DNA from: Deltaproteobacteria bacterium
Lineage (GTDB): Bacteria > Desulfobacterota > Desulfobulbia > Desulfobulbales > SURF-16
Direction: 5' to 3'
Length of the DNA stretch: 55,499 nt
NCBI GenBank assembly: GCA_024277655.1
Contig: JAJRUT010000096.1
Span: forward strand, 1 to 55,499
Below, in pieces: positions 45,123 through 55,026 of this stretch (its first letter is position 1; every line of letters begins with the position of its first letter). The notes beneath the pieces were generated by a model. The model was given only the letters and a program-made list of their open reading frames with translations, was not told where the DNA came from and did no database searches. A program made the position numbers and the translations under genes.

Positions 45123-47204
45123 TTGTCTAGATCATCCTCAAGTATCTTAGCCTCAACTCACTTGGCCACCAGAATAACCATTATGGTGGTTCTGGTGCTT
45201 GTGTTTGGTCTTGCCCTTTTTCTTCTGGGTCTTGGTGGTGATGTTGTTTTAATGCATCGGAATATTTTCCTGGGCACGTTGTTAACCCTTATTGTTACAG
45301 GTTGGGGTGTTTTTTTTGTTGTCCGGCGTCTTACTGCTCCCATCCGTGATTTGACAGAAAAGACAGAGCTTCTTTCATCTGGTCACACCGATATTTCCTT
45401 TGATTATACGGGGGATGATGAGGTTGGGCGTCTTTCCACAGCCCTGTCTGTGTTGATTAGTCAGCTCAAAGACAATCACCTTAAAGTCACCCTGCAAAAG
45501 AAAGAACTCGAGGTGCTGAATGCGTCCCTTGAAGAGAAGGTTCTAAAACGAACATCAGCCCTTGAAAAGGCCTCCTCAGAGGCCAATGAGGCCAGGGAAA
45601 TGGCTGAGGATTTTGCCAAAACCCAGCAGGAGACCAATGTCTTGCTCTCTAAAGCTTTGGAACAGGCCAAGGAGGCCACCCGGGCGAAGAGTGATTTTCT
45701 CGCCAATATGAGTCATGAGATCAGAACCCCGATGAACGGTATTTTGGGCATGGGTGAACTGCTTAAGGGCACTGGTCTTGATGATGAGCAACTGGAATAT
45801 GTTGATACTATCAATAGTTCCGGTGCGGCACTTCTTACCATCATTAATGATATTCTCGATTTTTCCAAAATTGAAGCGGGTAAGATGTCACTTGAGTGCC
45901 ACCCTTTTGATGTTTTGAAAATGGTTGAATCTGTGGGTCATTTAACCGCCAAACGGGTGCAGGAGAAGAATGTAGATTTTATTATTGGTGTTTCCCCCAC
46001 AGAACAGCGGATGCTCATGGGTGATGAGGGGCGGGTGCGGCAGATTATCTTAAATCTGGTTGGTAATGCTGCCAAGTTTACCGATGATGGCTTTGTCGCC
46101 ATTGATGTTGAATGTGGGGTGGAAGGTGGTCGGCATTACTGTTTTATTTCGGTTCAGGACACCGGGATTGGCATTTCGGAGAAGGCGCAGAAATCGATAT
46201 TTGAGTCGTTTGGTCAGGAGGATGCCAGCACCACAAGACGTTTTGGTGGTACGGGGTTGGGGCTTACCATCAGTGTTAAACTTGCCGAGATGATGGGTGG
46301 CTCTGTGGAGCTTAATTCCGAGCATGGAGTGGGTTCAACCTTTATTGCCAAGCTTGCCCTTGAAAAAGCAGAGCAACAAGCTGAGGTGATACCGGTTGTG
46401 TTTTCCGGGAAAAGGGTGCTGCTTGTGAGTAGCACGCGTCTGCGGGATATCCATTTGATGGAGTGGTTTGTTTACTGGGGAATTCATCTTGATATTGTCA
46501 CCAGTCCTGCTGAGGCCGAAGGGGTGATGGCTCGGTCGATCTATGACGCAGTTATGGTTGATGATAAATGCGGTGATGGTTCCGGGCGCGACTTTGTGGC
46601 TGAGCTCAAAAAAGCAGGCCAATCTGGCCTTATCTTTTTAGGGCCCATGACCATGACCAGTGACGAGATAAATAGAGTCAAGGATGGAGGTGTAGGTCAT
46701 CTGTTAAAGCCTGTTAAAAATAGCATGTTACAACGGGCTTTACAGGTTGCCTTTGGTGATACCGGTATTGATGAGGGTAAGTCTGGTAACGAAAAGAAGG
46801 ATGAGTTTGCACCAATCAATGCCGAAGTTCTTTTGGTGGAAGATAATTTGGTGAATCAAAAACTTGCCATGAAGGTCATTGAAAACAAGATGGGCTGTAC
46901 GGTTACCGTGGCGGCTAATGGTATGCATTGTCTGGCGGCCATGTAGATACAGAGCTTTGATATTATTTTTATGGATTGTCAAATGCCGGAGATGGATGGC
47001 TATGAGGCTACCAGGTGTATTCGGGAGATGGACGGTGAGGTGGCTAAAATTCCAATCGTTGCCATGACGGCAAATGTTATGGCTGGGGATAAGGAGAAGT
47101 GTTTTGCGGCCGGCATGGATGATTTTATTGCAAAACCGATTAAATTTGCCCAGGTGTACGATATTCTTCTAAAATACGCTGGTCATAAGGCTGAAAAAAC
47201 TTGA
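45123..47204 (+). pseudogene. Hybrid sensor histidine kinase interrupted by an in-frame TAG in its second receiver
   Basis: The TTG at 45123 follows GGAGAAAA. Two membrane segments (about 17-38, 48-68), HAMP (69-121), coiled coil (115-190), HisKA with H198 ([10 protein letters not shown]), HATPase with GTGLGLTIS, and a degenerate receiver (about 430-545) follow. A second receiver starts [11 protein letters not shown]. Codon 608 (46944-46946) is TAG, splitting the receiver. The same frame then continues with IQSFDIIFMDCQMPEMDGYEA, containing the phosphoacceptor Asp and the lysine motif AKPI, to TGA at 47202. A CAG-to-TAG change would fit. Without the tail the kinase lacks its output receiver. 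Confidence 0.82.
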
Positions 47205-47230
47205 CCAGATCCTCCCCTGGACTATATTTT

Positions 47231-47327
47231 CTCAATTCTCAATTCTCAATTCTCAATTCTCAATTCTCAATTCTCAATTCTCAATTCTCAATTCTCAATT
47301 CTCAATTCTCAATTCTCAATTCTCAAT
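47231..47327. repeat. Heptanucleotide tandem repeat (CTCAATT), 13 full copies
   Basis: 13 perfect CTCAATT units run from 47231 to 47321, followed by a partial CTCAAT. It ends one base before the DUF167 start codon at 47329 and starts 27 bases after the kinase frame's TGA. No interruptions are visible. The unit has no stop codon in any plus-strand frame. Confidence 0.98.
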
Positions 47328-47328
47328 A

Positions 47329-47631
47329 ATGCCCTATCTCTCTACCACCAAAGAAAAACACACCCTGATTGCCCTCTATATCCAACCCAAGGGTTCCAAA
47401 AATAAATTTTGCGGTATCCATGGGGAGGAAATGAAGCTTGCGATAACTGCGCCACCGGTGGGTGGTAAGGCCAATAAGGGGGTGGTGCAGTTTCTCGCCA
47501 AGTTTTTAGGTGTGCCAAAGTCAGCTGTGTCGCTTAAGAGGGGGAAACAGAGTCGGCATAAACAGCTTGTGGTGGTGGGGATGAGTTGTGATGAGGTGAG
47601 GGAGAAAATAGAGAATAGGATTACGAGGTGA
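47329..47631 (+). CDS. yggU: DUF167 family protein (YggU)
   Basis: 100 residues. The DUF167 pattern is present: IQPKGSKNKF near the N-terminus, then LAITAPPVGGKANKGVVQFLAKFLGVPKSAVSLKRGKQSRHKQLVVVG. The role of the family is unknown. Its ATG sits directly after the CTCAATT tandem repeat. No Shine-Dalgarno is visible because the repeat fills the position. An upstream in-frame ATG, GTG or TTG was not found back to a TAA at 47170. Translation may rely on coupling, leaderless RNA or repeat number. Confidence 0.82.
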   Translation: MPYLSTTKEKHTLIALYIQPKGSKNKFCGIHGEEMKLAITAPPVGGKANKGVVQFLAKFLGVPKSAVSLKRGKQSRHKQLVVVGMSCDEVREKIENRITR

Positions 47632-47649
47632 GACTTCAGGCAGGAGTTG

Positions 47650-48198
47650 TTAAGCCGGATTTTTCTGTTTCATGGCCTGGAGCAGTTTAAGGCGTGCCTC
47701 GGTAATAAAACCGGGGTTTTCTGCCTTGATCTCATCGCTTCCCAGGGTGATTTCGATATGAATATCCTTTAAGGATATGACCTGGTTACGCCTAGTGGTG
47801 AGACGTATTTCCTCAATAACAATAGCCAGTTTTTCCAGACTGGTGTTGCGTACTTCTTCGCAATAATATCCCATTTCATTACGGACAAAAGTCACCGACT
47901 CCCCTTCGTATCTGGTGTATGAATTAATATTTATTTCAAGTGTCTTGATGGTTGACGAGGGGGGGATGCCTATGTTTTTTGACTTTTGATCAATATTCTT
48001 TTTAAACCACACCCCTATTTTTGGGACTAGCGACTTTGTCAGCATGGTGGTTTCAATTATCTCCAGGGGGATATTAAAAACCTTGCTCACCACTTGGCCG
48101 ATGGACTGGTTCGGGTAATGGCTACGTGCTTTTAGGGCCTGATTGAGTTGTGTAGGGGTAATAATTTTGTTTTTAACCAGAAGTTCGCCTATAAGCAT
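47650..48198 (-). CDS. MshEN-like (GspE N-terminal) domain protein
   Basis: 182 residues. Residues 1-55 match the MshEN/GspE N-terminal pattern (LIGELLVKNKIITPTQLNQALKAR, then QSIGQVVSKVFNIP). Such domains bind cyclic di-GMP or sit on secretion ATPases; here there is no ATPase. The rest is an unassigned alpha-beta domain with a conserved-looking TLEININSYTRYEGESV and a basic C-terminus. It is single-gene and convergent with DUF167. Functional reading is weak. Confidence 0.65.
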   Translation of the reverse strand: MLIGELLVKNKIITPTQLNQALKARSHYPNQSIGQVVSKVFNIPLEIIETTMLTKSLVPKIGVWFKKNIDQKSKNIGIPPSSTIKTLEININSYTRYEGESVTFVRNEMGYYCEEVRNTSLEKLAIVIEEIRLTTRRNQVISLKDIHIEITLGSDEIKAENPGFITEARLKLLQAMKQKNPA

Positions 48199-48385
48199 GG
48201 TAATCCAAATATATTAACAGGGTTAAATAAGAGGGGGTTGGGGAAAATAGTATACCGCATATGTTACGACCTAGAAAAAAATATTTTGTTCCACCCTTTC
48301 TCCCTCCCCACCGGTTGTGATTTCAGCCTGTTTCGTTTATCTTTGGCCATTAATTTAGAATCAATCCATACAAGGATTTGCAGGT

Positions 48386-48868
48386 ATGAAAATAGGCGTT
48401 TTATCTGATACCCATTTGGATGCACCAACTCCGGTGTTTTTAAAGCAAGTAGAGACCGCTTTTGCCGGGTGCGATGTTATTTTCCATGCCGGAGATCTCA
48501 CCGATATTTCTGTTTTGCAGGTGTTTAAAAATAAGGATGTGTATGGGGTGCATGGCAATATGTGCATGACATCATCCAGGGCAGTCTTACCGAAACGGCA
48601 GGTGATTGAGCTTGGCGGTTTCAGCTTTGGTTTGGCCCACGGTGATCCGTATCGCACCCAGGTTGAGGATTTTCTTATCCACGATTTTCCCCCGGTGGAT
48701 TGTCTTGTCTCAGGTCACACCCACACACCGGTCTGTCATAACCTATATGATGTCTTGTTTATGAACCCGGGTAGTTTCAGCGGAACCGGGCGTTACGGAA
48801 GCCGTGGGACCTACGGCATTCTGACCTTGTCCGGCACCGTAACCGGTAAGCTTTTTGAGGTGGCTTAG
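48386..48868 (+). CDS. YfcE/MJ0936-type metallophosphoesterase
   Basis: 160 residues. Metal ligands are visible in the order of the family: GVLSDTHLD, HAGDLTD, VHGNM, LAHGDPY and SGHTHTP, then MNPGSFSGTGRYG. This is a phosphodiesterase of the small YfcE type. The usual GNCD box is changed to GNMC at its fourth position, where many members have Asp. The enzyme acts on phosphodiesters; the physiological substrate is unknown. It precedes mutS in the same direction by 298 bases. Confidence 0.85.
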   Translation: MKIGVLSDTHLDAPTPVFLKQVETAFAGCDVIFHAGDLTDISVLQVFKNKDVYGVHGNMCMTSSRAVLPKRQVIELGGFSFGLAHGDPYRTQVEDFLIHDFPPVDCLVSGHTHTPVCHNLYDVLFMNPGSFSGTGRYGSRGTYGILTLSGTVTGKLFEVA

Positions 48869-49166
48869 ATTGGCGAAAACGTTACATGCCCCCCGTGGCG
48901 AATGGAATATATTCTCGGTAAACAGAAAAAGAAGAGGGCTGTATTTTTGCTCTGGATCCAGAGCAGTCTTTTTCAAAGAATGGCCCGATTCTCTGCCGTG
49001 ATGCCCTGGCGGATGATTTTCAGGAGTTGTTAACGGCAAAGAAGAGTAATATACATCACAAAGGGGCAAAGGATGAAGCCTTAAAAAACTTTGCGTTCTT
49101 TGCGCCTTTGCGGTGAAAAAAACATAAAAAGACGTAGAACCCGCGACCCGGCGCGGATAAAAATAT
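48869..49166. other. Intergenic region with palindrome and half-copy repeat
   Basis: No gene. A perfect 18-base palindrome (TGCTCTGGATCCAGAGCA, 48948-48965) and a weak copy of the dispersed hairpin repeat (49057-49117) are the only structure. The mutS ribosome site is weak, and the promoter may lie here. Confidence 0.5.
49057..49117. repeat. Dispersed hairpin repeat, degenerate copy C
   Basis: CTTTGCGTTCTTTGCGCC and TTTGCGGTGAA (49089-49117) are the same core as copies A and B. An ACAAAGGGGCAAAG stretch around 49058-49071 is a degenerate partner arm. It is next to the mutS start. Confidence 0.55.
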
Positions 49167-51845
49167 ATGCCCAAAAAAGCCCCAAAACTCACCCCCATGA
49201 TGCGCCAGTATCTGGAGATCAAGGAACAACATCCCGATGCGATTCTATTCTATCGCCTCGGAGATTTTTATGAGATGTTCTTTGATGATGCGGTTACTGC
49301 CTCAAAGGTTTTGGGGATCACCCTTACTTCGCGCAATAGTAAGGATGACGTTAATCGTATCCCCCTGTGCGGGGTACCCTATCACGCCGCATCTACCTAT
49401 CTTGCCAAGCTTGTTGATGCCGGATTTAGGGTGGCGGTGTGTGAACAGGTGGAAGATCCTAAAACCGCAAAAGGTGTGGTGAAGCGTGAAGTGGCGCGGG
49501 TGATAAGCCCTGGGGTGGTCACCGATGAGGCGGTGCTTGATGATAAAACCAATCGTTATCTGGCCTCGGTGGTGCAGGGCAGAGAGGTGTGGGGCCTTAG
49601 TTTTCTTGATATTTCAACCGGTGAATTTCTGCTGACCGAGCGTGATGATTTAGTTGGTATTTTTGATGAGCTTGGGCGTCTGGCCCCGGCTGAAATGCTC
49701 CTTGCTGAAGAGCTGGCTGAACAGGCCGACTTTAAAGAAATGCTGCAGATGTTCCCTTCCCTCTGTATCACCACCCGCCAGAAATCAATCTTTCATAGCG
49801 ATACGGCCCTTGAAACCCTGCTGGATCATTTTCAGACGGTATCTCTAAAGGGATTTGGTTGCGATCATCTTCACACCGGTGTCAGTGCTGCCGGGGGACT
49901 TCTCGACTATATCAATGAAACCCAAAAGGCGACCTTGGCCCATATTGAACGGCTCAATGTGATTGAGCTTGATGATGTTCTGATGCTTGATGAGTCATCA
50001 CGGCGTAATCTGGAACTGACCCAGACCATTGTTGGAGGTAAGAGGCAGGGTTCTTTTTTGGCCACCATTGATCTCACAAGAACCCCCATGGGCTCCCGTC
50101 TGCTGAAAAAAAATCTCCTATTTCCTCTGCGCGATCCGGAACGGATTAACAACAGGCTTGATACGGTGGCCTACTTTCATGGCGGGCAACCGGTGCAGGC
50201 CGATTTACTTGGTACCCACACCGGCACAACCGGAGCCGCTATCCGTGAGGAATTGCGGGAGTTACTAAGTGGTGTGTATGACCTTGAACGGCTCAATAGT
50301 CGGGTGGTACTTGGTAGTGGCAACAGTCGTGATCTGACCAGTTTGAAAATCTCCTTGGCGCAACTGCCGCGCTTAAAAGATCTCTGTGCGGCCAGTGAGG
50401 GTATTTTAAACCTGGAGAGTGAAACCCTTGATTTACTTACCGACATTCACGACCTTCTTGAGCGGGGCATCCGGGAGGATGGGCCGGTTGGCATCCGGGA
50501 AGGTCGGTTGATTTGCCAGGGATATAACGCTGAACTTGATGAGCTGGTTCATCTCTTGACCGATGGCAAGAACCTTATTTTAGGGCTTGAGGCCAAGGAG
50601 CGTGAGGCCACCGGTATTCCAAAGTTAAAAATTGGCTTTAACCGGGTGTTTGGCTACTTTCTTGAGGTGTCCAAGGCCCAGGCCAGTAAGGTGCCGGATC
50701 ATTACATTCGTAAACAGACCCTGGTCAATGCTGAGCGTTATATCACCCCAGAACTCAAGGAGTTTGAGCAAAAGGTGCTTGGGGCTGAGGAGAAACGTCT
50801 GGAGCTTGAGTACCGCCTCTTTATCGACATCAGAAATGCCGTTGCCAAGAGTTCATCCCGCATTTTAAATGGAGCCACCTTTATCGCCAAGGTGGACTAT
50901 TACACCTGTCTGGCTGAGGTGGCGCGCAAACATCATTTTAATCGACCGGAGGTGTCTGATGGTGAAGAGATCACCATTAAGGATGGTCGCCACCCGGTGA
51001 TTGAAACGTCCCTCCCCGCTGGTCGTTTTGTGCCCAATGATATCCATATGGATCAAACCAGCCAGGAGGTGTTGATTATTACCGGCCCCAATATGGCGGG
51101 TAAATCGACGGTGCTCAGGCAAACGGCACTTATCACCCTGATGGCCCAGATGGGCAGTTTTGTCCCGGCTCGGGAGGCTAAAATCGGTGTGGTGGATCGG
51201 ATCTTTACCAGGGTTGGGGCCATGGACGATCTGCGTAGGGGTCAGTCCACCTTTATGGTTGAGATGAATGAAACAGCCAATATCCTTAATAATGCCACCG
51301 AAAAAAGTCTGGTTATCCTTGATGAGATTGGCCGGGGAACCTCCACCTTTGATGGTTTGTCCATCGCCTGGGCGGTCACCGAAGATCTGGTCAATAAGAA
51401 CGGCCGGGGAGTAAAGACCATCTTTGCCACCCATTATCATGAGTTGACTGAGCTTGCTAAAACCCATAAACGGGTGAAGAATTTTCACATCGGCGTACGG
51501 GAGTGGGATGATACGATCATCTTTCTCCATAAGCTATTAAAAGGCGGGACGAGCCGCTCCTATGGTATTCAGGTGGCGGCCCTGGCTGGGGTGCCAAAAT
51601 CGGTGGTTGAGCGGGCCAAGGAACTCCTGCACGAGATTGAAACTGGAGAGTTTGCCGCCATGGCCCAATCTCGGTTGGAGCCGGTACAGACGATCAAAGA
51701 TAAAAAAAATCCTAGCCAGCTTGATCTTTTCCCTCCGGAATTTTCAAGTATTTACGAACGAATTGGCAGTTTACAGCTTGATGCCATAACTCCCCTTGAT
51801 GCCTTAAATTTACTCCATGAGCTTAAAAAGGAGGTTCAGGCATAA
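49167..51845 (+). CDS. mutS: DNA mismatch repair protein MutS
   Basis: 892 residues. The mismatch-contacting F34-Y35-E36 motif lies in RLGDFYEMFF. The clamp, lever and ATPase domains are complete. Walker A is at G640-T648 (GPNMAGKST), followed by LDEIGRGTSTFDG (Walker B and D-loop) and ATHYHELTEL. The C-terminal DLFPPEF region and a helical end follow. Typical length is 850-900. The stop TAA shares its last A with the next start codon (taATG), so the two genes are coupled. Confidence 0.96.
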   Translation: MPKKAPKLTPMMRQYLEIKEQHPDAILFYRLGDFYEMFFDDAVTASKVLGITLTSRNSKDDVNRIPLCGVPYHAASTYLAKLVDAGFRVAVCEQVEDPKTAKGVVKREVARVISPGVVTDEAVLDDKTNRYLASVVQGREVWGLSFLDISTGEFLLTERDDLVGIFDELGRLAPAEMLLAEELAEQADFKEMLQMFPSLCITTRQKSIFHSDTALETLLDHFQTVSLKGFGCDHLHTGVSAAGGLLDYINETQKATLAHIERLNVIELDDVLMLDESSRRNLELTQTIVGGKRQGSFLATIDLTRTPMGSRLLKKNLLFPLRDPERINNRLDTVAYFHGGQPVQADLLGTHTGTTGAAIREELRELLSGVYDLERLNSRVVLGSGNSRDLTSLKISLAQLPRLKDLCAASEGILNLESETLDLLTDIHDLLERGIREDGPVGIREGRLICQGYNAELDELVHLLTDGKNLILGLEAKEREATGIPKLKIGFNRVFGYFLEVSKAQASKVPDHYIRKQTLVNAERYITPELKEFEQKVLGAEEKRLELEYRLFIDIRNAVAKSSSRILNGATFIAKVDYYTCLAEVARKHHFNRPEVSDGEEITIKDGRHPVIETSLPAGRFVPNDIHMDQTSQEVLIITGPNMAGKSTVLRQTALITLMAQMGSFVPAREAKIGVVDRIFTRVGAMDDLRRGQSTFMVEMNETANILNNATEKSLVILDEIGRGTSTFDGLSIAWAVTEDLVNKNGRGVKTIFATHYHELTELAKTHKRVKNFHIGVREWDDTIIFLHKLLKGGTSRSYGIQVAALAGVPKSVVERAKELLHEIETGEFAAMAQSRLEPVQTIKDKKNPSQLDLFPPEFSSIYERIGSLQLDAITPLDALNLLHELKKEVQA

Positions 51846-53545
51846 TGTTTTATGGTGGACGCAACGGGGTTATTTCCATACTTTTGGTATGTGTGCTGAG
51901 TCTTTTTTATGCACCAGTAACGAAAGCCACGACCAATTACCCTGATTTATCCACCAAACGTTATAAGCAGGCGGCTGCCTACTACAATAATACCCGGGGG
52001 ATGTTTAAAAAAAATCCCAGTCGTTCCGCCTGGCAGGATTGTATCATCCTCTTTCAAAAGGCGTATGACCTAGACACCCATCACCCGAAGATTGCCCCCA
52101 AAGCCCTATACATGATGGGCAAGATCTATGGCAAGGCGTATAGGCAGTTTGGTATGAATGAAGACCTGCGGGTGTCAGCGGATTATTATGAGCATTTAAT
52201 TTTCACCTTCCCCGAGCATGATCTTGCCGATGATGCCATGGTGGCCATGGGCCGCATTGTTTTAAGGAACAAGGGCAAGGTGGTTAATCGTGATGATCTG
52301 ATTGCCAGGGCAATGGCCATGTACACCCGTAAAGAGGTGGGGGCTAAGTCTTCTGCAGATGGTGAGGCCGCAGCCGGTTTTTTGCTGGCCCGGCTGGAAG
52401 AACATGCCAAAGAGCGGGGCGGGAAAGATGCAAAGGTAAAACCCGTTGCCAGCCGGTCAGAGCTTGCCAATATGGCCCACATCAATCGGCCGGTTCGCTT
52501 CTGGTCCAGTGATAATTATACCAGGGTGGTGATCGAAACCTCTGCCCCGGTACGTTTTGAGGATCATCTCTTAAAGGCCCATGGTGGCCAGCCCCGCAGG
52601 CTGTATATTGACCTCTTTGACACCAGAATTCCCCGCACCTATCAAAACCCCATTATCATTCAGGATGGACTGCTCAAACGCTCAAGGGGGGCACAGTTCA
52701 ATCCCACCACCTCAAGGGTGGTGATGGATCTGGAAACGATCTCCAAGTACAAGATTTTCAGTCTCCATGAACCGTTTAGAGTAGTTATTGATATTACCGG
52801 GAAAGCGCCGGAACCAACACTTAAACCCAGACAGCCAAAAAATAAAAACTACACACTGGCCGAGCAGTTTGGCCTTGGGGTTAAGACCATTGTTGTGGAC
52901 GCGGGGCATGGTGGCAAGGACCCTGGTGCCTTGGGCAAGGGGGGGCTTCGGGAAAAGGATGTGGTACTCAAGGTGGCTAAAAAGGTAGCGGCAAAGCTGA
53001 AAAAGAAGGGCTATACGGTTATTATGACCCGCAACCGCGATGTGTTCATCCCCCTGGAGGAGCGCACCGCCATAGCCAACACCAAAAAGGCTGACCTCTT
53101 TGTATCGATTCATGTTAATGCCACGGTTAATCGGAGGGTCAGGGGGCTTGAGACCTATTATTTGAGCCTTGCCTCAACCCCGGAGGAGCGTCAGGCCGCA
53201 GCCCTTGAGAACGCTGTTTCCAGTAAACAGCTTGGTGAGTTGCAGTCGATTTTAGCGGATATTATGAAGAACTCCAAGATCAAGGAGTCGCGTCACTTTG
53301 CCGGAATCATGCAGTCGTCCCTGGTCAAGGGGATGCAGAAACGTTACACCCAGGTGGAAAATCGCGGGGTACGTAAGGCACCGTTCTTTGTTCTGATCGG
53401 GGCCCAGATGCCCTCTATTTTGGTGGAGGTCGGATTCCTGTCCAACCGGAAGGAGGAGAAGCGATTGCGTTCAAACAGGTATCTCGACGGTCTGGCTACG
53501 GAGATTGCCACCGGGGTGGATCATTACTCAAAGTCGCTAAAGTAG
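51845..53545 (+). CDS. N-acetylmuramoyl-L-alanine amidase with N-terminal TPR-like and AMIN domains
   Basis: 566 residues. A signal peptide (about 1-28) is followed by a helical TPR-like region (about 35-200), an AMIN-type domain (about 212-320, FWSSDNYTRVVIETSAPVRF) and an Amidase_3 domain (about 345-562). The zinc ligands are in VDAGHGGKDPGALGKGGLREKDV, FVSIHVNA and the catalytic Glu in ILVEVGFLSN. It cleaves peptidoglycan stems during cell separation. The AMIN domain targets the envelope. AAGGAGG precedes the ATG, which overlaps mutS by one base. Confidence 0.9.
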   Translation: MFYGGRNGVISILLVCVLSLFYAPVTKATTNYPDLSTKRYKQAAAYYNNTRGMFKKNPSRSAWQDCIILFQKAYDLDTHHPKIAPKALYMMGKIYGKAYRQFGMNEDLRVSADYYEHLIFTFPEHDLADDAMVAMGRIVLRNKGKVVNRDDLIARAMAMYTRKEVGAKSSADGEAAAGFLLARLEEHAKERGGKDAKVKPVASRSELANMAHINRPVRFWSSDNYTRVVIETSAPVRFEDHLLKAHGGQPRRLYIDLFDTRIPRTYQNPIIIQDGLLKRSRGAQFNPTTSRVVMDLETISKYKIFSLHEPFRVVIDITGKAPEPTLKPRQPKNKNYTLAEQFGLGVKTIVVDAGHGGKDPGALGKGGLREKDVVLKVAKKVAAKLKKKGYTVIMTRNRDVFIPLEERTAIANTKKADLFVSIHVNATVNRRVRGLETYYLSLASTPEERQAAALENAVSSKQLGELQSILADIMKNSKIKESRHFAGIMQSSLVKGMQKRYTQVENRGVRKAPFFVLIGAQMPSILVEVGFLSNRKEEKRLRSNRYLDGLATEIATGVDHYSKSLK

Positions 53546-53679
53546 CGGAATGTTACCTATTTAGGGTGCTAAAGCGTTGTATCGCCAAAGAATGTATAGA
53601 AATAAAGAATTAGAGAAGGTAAAGAATAGAGAAATGTTGCGCTATTCATTTATTTACCTTCATATTTCAGGAATATCCC

Positions 53680-54951
53680 ATGCTAGAGCTTAGATTTATC
53701 AGAGAAAATATAGACCTTGTCAGCGAAAAACTTGAGTTTCGCGGCATCAAAAATTCCCGAATTGCTGAATTTATCAAGATCGACGAAAAGCGGCGGGCGG
53801 CCCTGTCTGAAGTTGAAGGTTTACGCAATAAGCGTAAAACCGTCTCCATGGAAATTGGCAAACTCAAGAAGAGCAAGGAGAATGCCGATGATCTTATGGC
53901 TGAGATGAAGCAGGTTGGGGTACGGGTAAAGGAGCTTGAGGCCGCGCTTGTTACCATCCAGGAAGACTTGCAGGACATTGTTATGTCTATTCCCAATATC
54001 CCTCACGAGTCAGTCCCCTTTGGTAAAAGTGACGAAGATAATGTGGAGATTCGTACCTTTGGCACCCCAACGGAGTTTTCCTTTACACCCAAGGCCCACC
54101 ACGAACTGGGTGAGGAGGACGGGACGATTGATTTTAAGCGGGCCGCTAAACTCTCAGGTGCCCGTTTTGCTGTTTTAAAAGGATTTGGTTCACGACTTGA
54201 GCGCGCTCTTATCAACTTTATGCTGGATCTCCACACCCAGAAACATGGCTATGTTGAGGTTTTACCCCCCTTTCTGGTGAACACCGAAACCATGACCGCC
54301 ACAGGGCAACTGCCCAAATTTGCGGAAGATTTATTTAAGACTGGTGTCTCGGATCGAGATCTCTGGCTTATTCCCACCGCCGAAGTTCCTATCACCAATC
54401 TCCATCGGGATGAGACCCTTACTCCAGCCGAGTTACCGGTCAAATATTGCTCCTATACCCCATGTTTCCGCTCGGAAGCAGGCTCGTACGGCAGGGACAC
54501 CAAGGGCCTTATTCGTCAGCACCAGTTTGACAAGGTGGAACTGGTTAAATTCACCAGACCCGAGAATTCCAGTGATGAGCTGGATCAACTCCTCGCTGAT
54601 GCAGAAGAAGTCCTACAACTCCTTAACCTCCCCTACCGGGTGGTCACCCTCTGCTCAGGTGATCTCGGGTTTTCTGCCAATAAGACCTATGACATCGAAG
54701 TGTGGATGCCCGCCCAAAACATGTACCGCGAAATTTCATCCTGCTCAAACTTTGGCGAGTTCCAGGCCCGGCGCGGCGGTATCCGCTATCGCCCCGAAGG
54801 CCAAAAAAAATCCGCCTTCGTCCACACCTTAAACGGCTCAGGTCTAGCCGTAGGCCGCACCCTGGCCGCCATCTACGAAAACTACCAACAGGAAGACGGC
54901 ACTATTAAACTACCAGAGGTGCTTAAACCTTATTTCCAGAATAGATTTTAA
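53680..54951 (+). CDS. serS: Seryl-tRNA synthetase
   Basis: 423 residues. The N-terminal coiled-coil arm (about 28-105) has the basic-acidic alternation typical of SerRS. The class II catalytic core contains TAEVPITN, FRSEAGSYGRDTKGLIRQHQF (motif 2), EISSCSNFGEFQARR and the motif 3 segment NGSGLAVGRTLAAI. The ATG follows 'ttcaggaatatccc'. It charges tRNA-Ser. Normal length. 135 bases downstream of the amidase. Confidence 0.97.
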   Translation: MLELRFIRENIDLVSEKLEFRGIKNSRIAEFIKIDEKRRAALSEVEGLRNKRKTVSMEIGKLKKSKENADDLMAEMKQVGVRVKELEAALVTIQEDLQDIVMSIPNIPHESVPFGKSDEDNVEIRTFGTPTEFSFTPKAHHELGEEDGTIDFKRAAKLSGARFAVLKGFGSRLERALINFMLDLHTQKHGYVEVLPPFLVNTETMTATGQLPKFAEDLFKTGVSDRDLWLIPTAEVPITNLHRDETLTPAELPVKYCSYTPCFRSEAGSYGRDTKGLIRQHQFDKVELVKFTRPENSSDELDQLLADAEEVLQLLNLPYRVVTLCSGDLGFSANKTYDIEVWMPAQNMYREISSCSNFGEFQARRGGIRYRPEGQKKSAFVHTLNGSGLAVGRTLAAIYENYQQEDGTIKLPEVLKPYFQNRF

Positions 54952-55026
54952 GGTTTGCGGGCCAGTATTACGTTAGCCCCTCAACCCAAGCACGGAGGAT
55001 ATAAACAAAAATCATGAAGGATTCCA

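Noticed and set aside
46944-46946. Pyrrolysine codon in the hybrid kinase
   Set aside because: TAG is used as an ordinary terminator at several gene ends here, the position is not a known Pyl site and no pyl genes are in the window.
47231-47327. CRISPR array
   Set aside because: The 7-base units are contiguous with no spacers and no cas genes are present. It is a simple tandem repeat.
50865-51530. 221-residue open frame antisense to mutS
   Set aside because: It overlaps the conserved ATPase region of mutS and has low-complexity shadow sequence. No start signal or family match.
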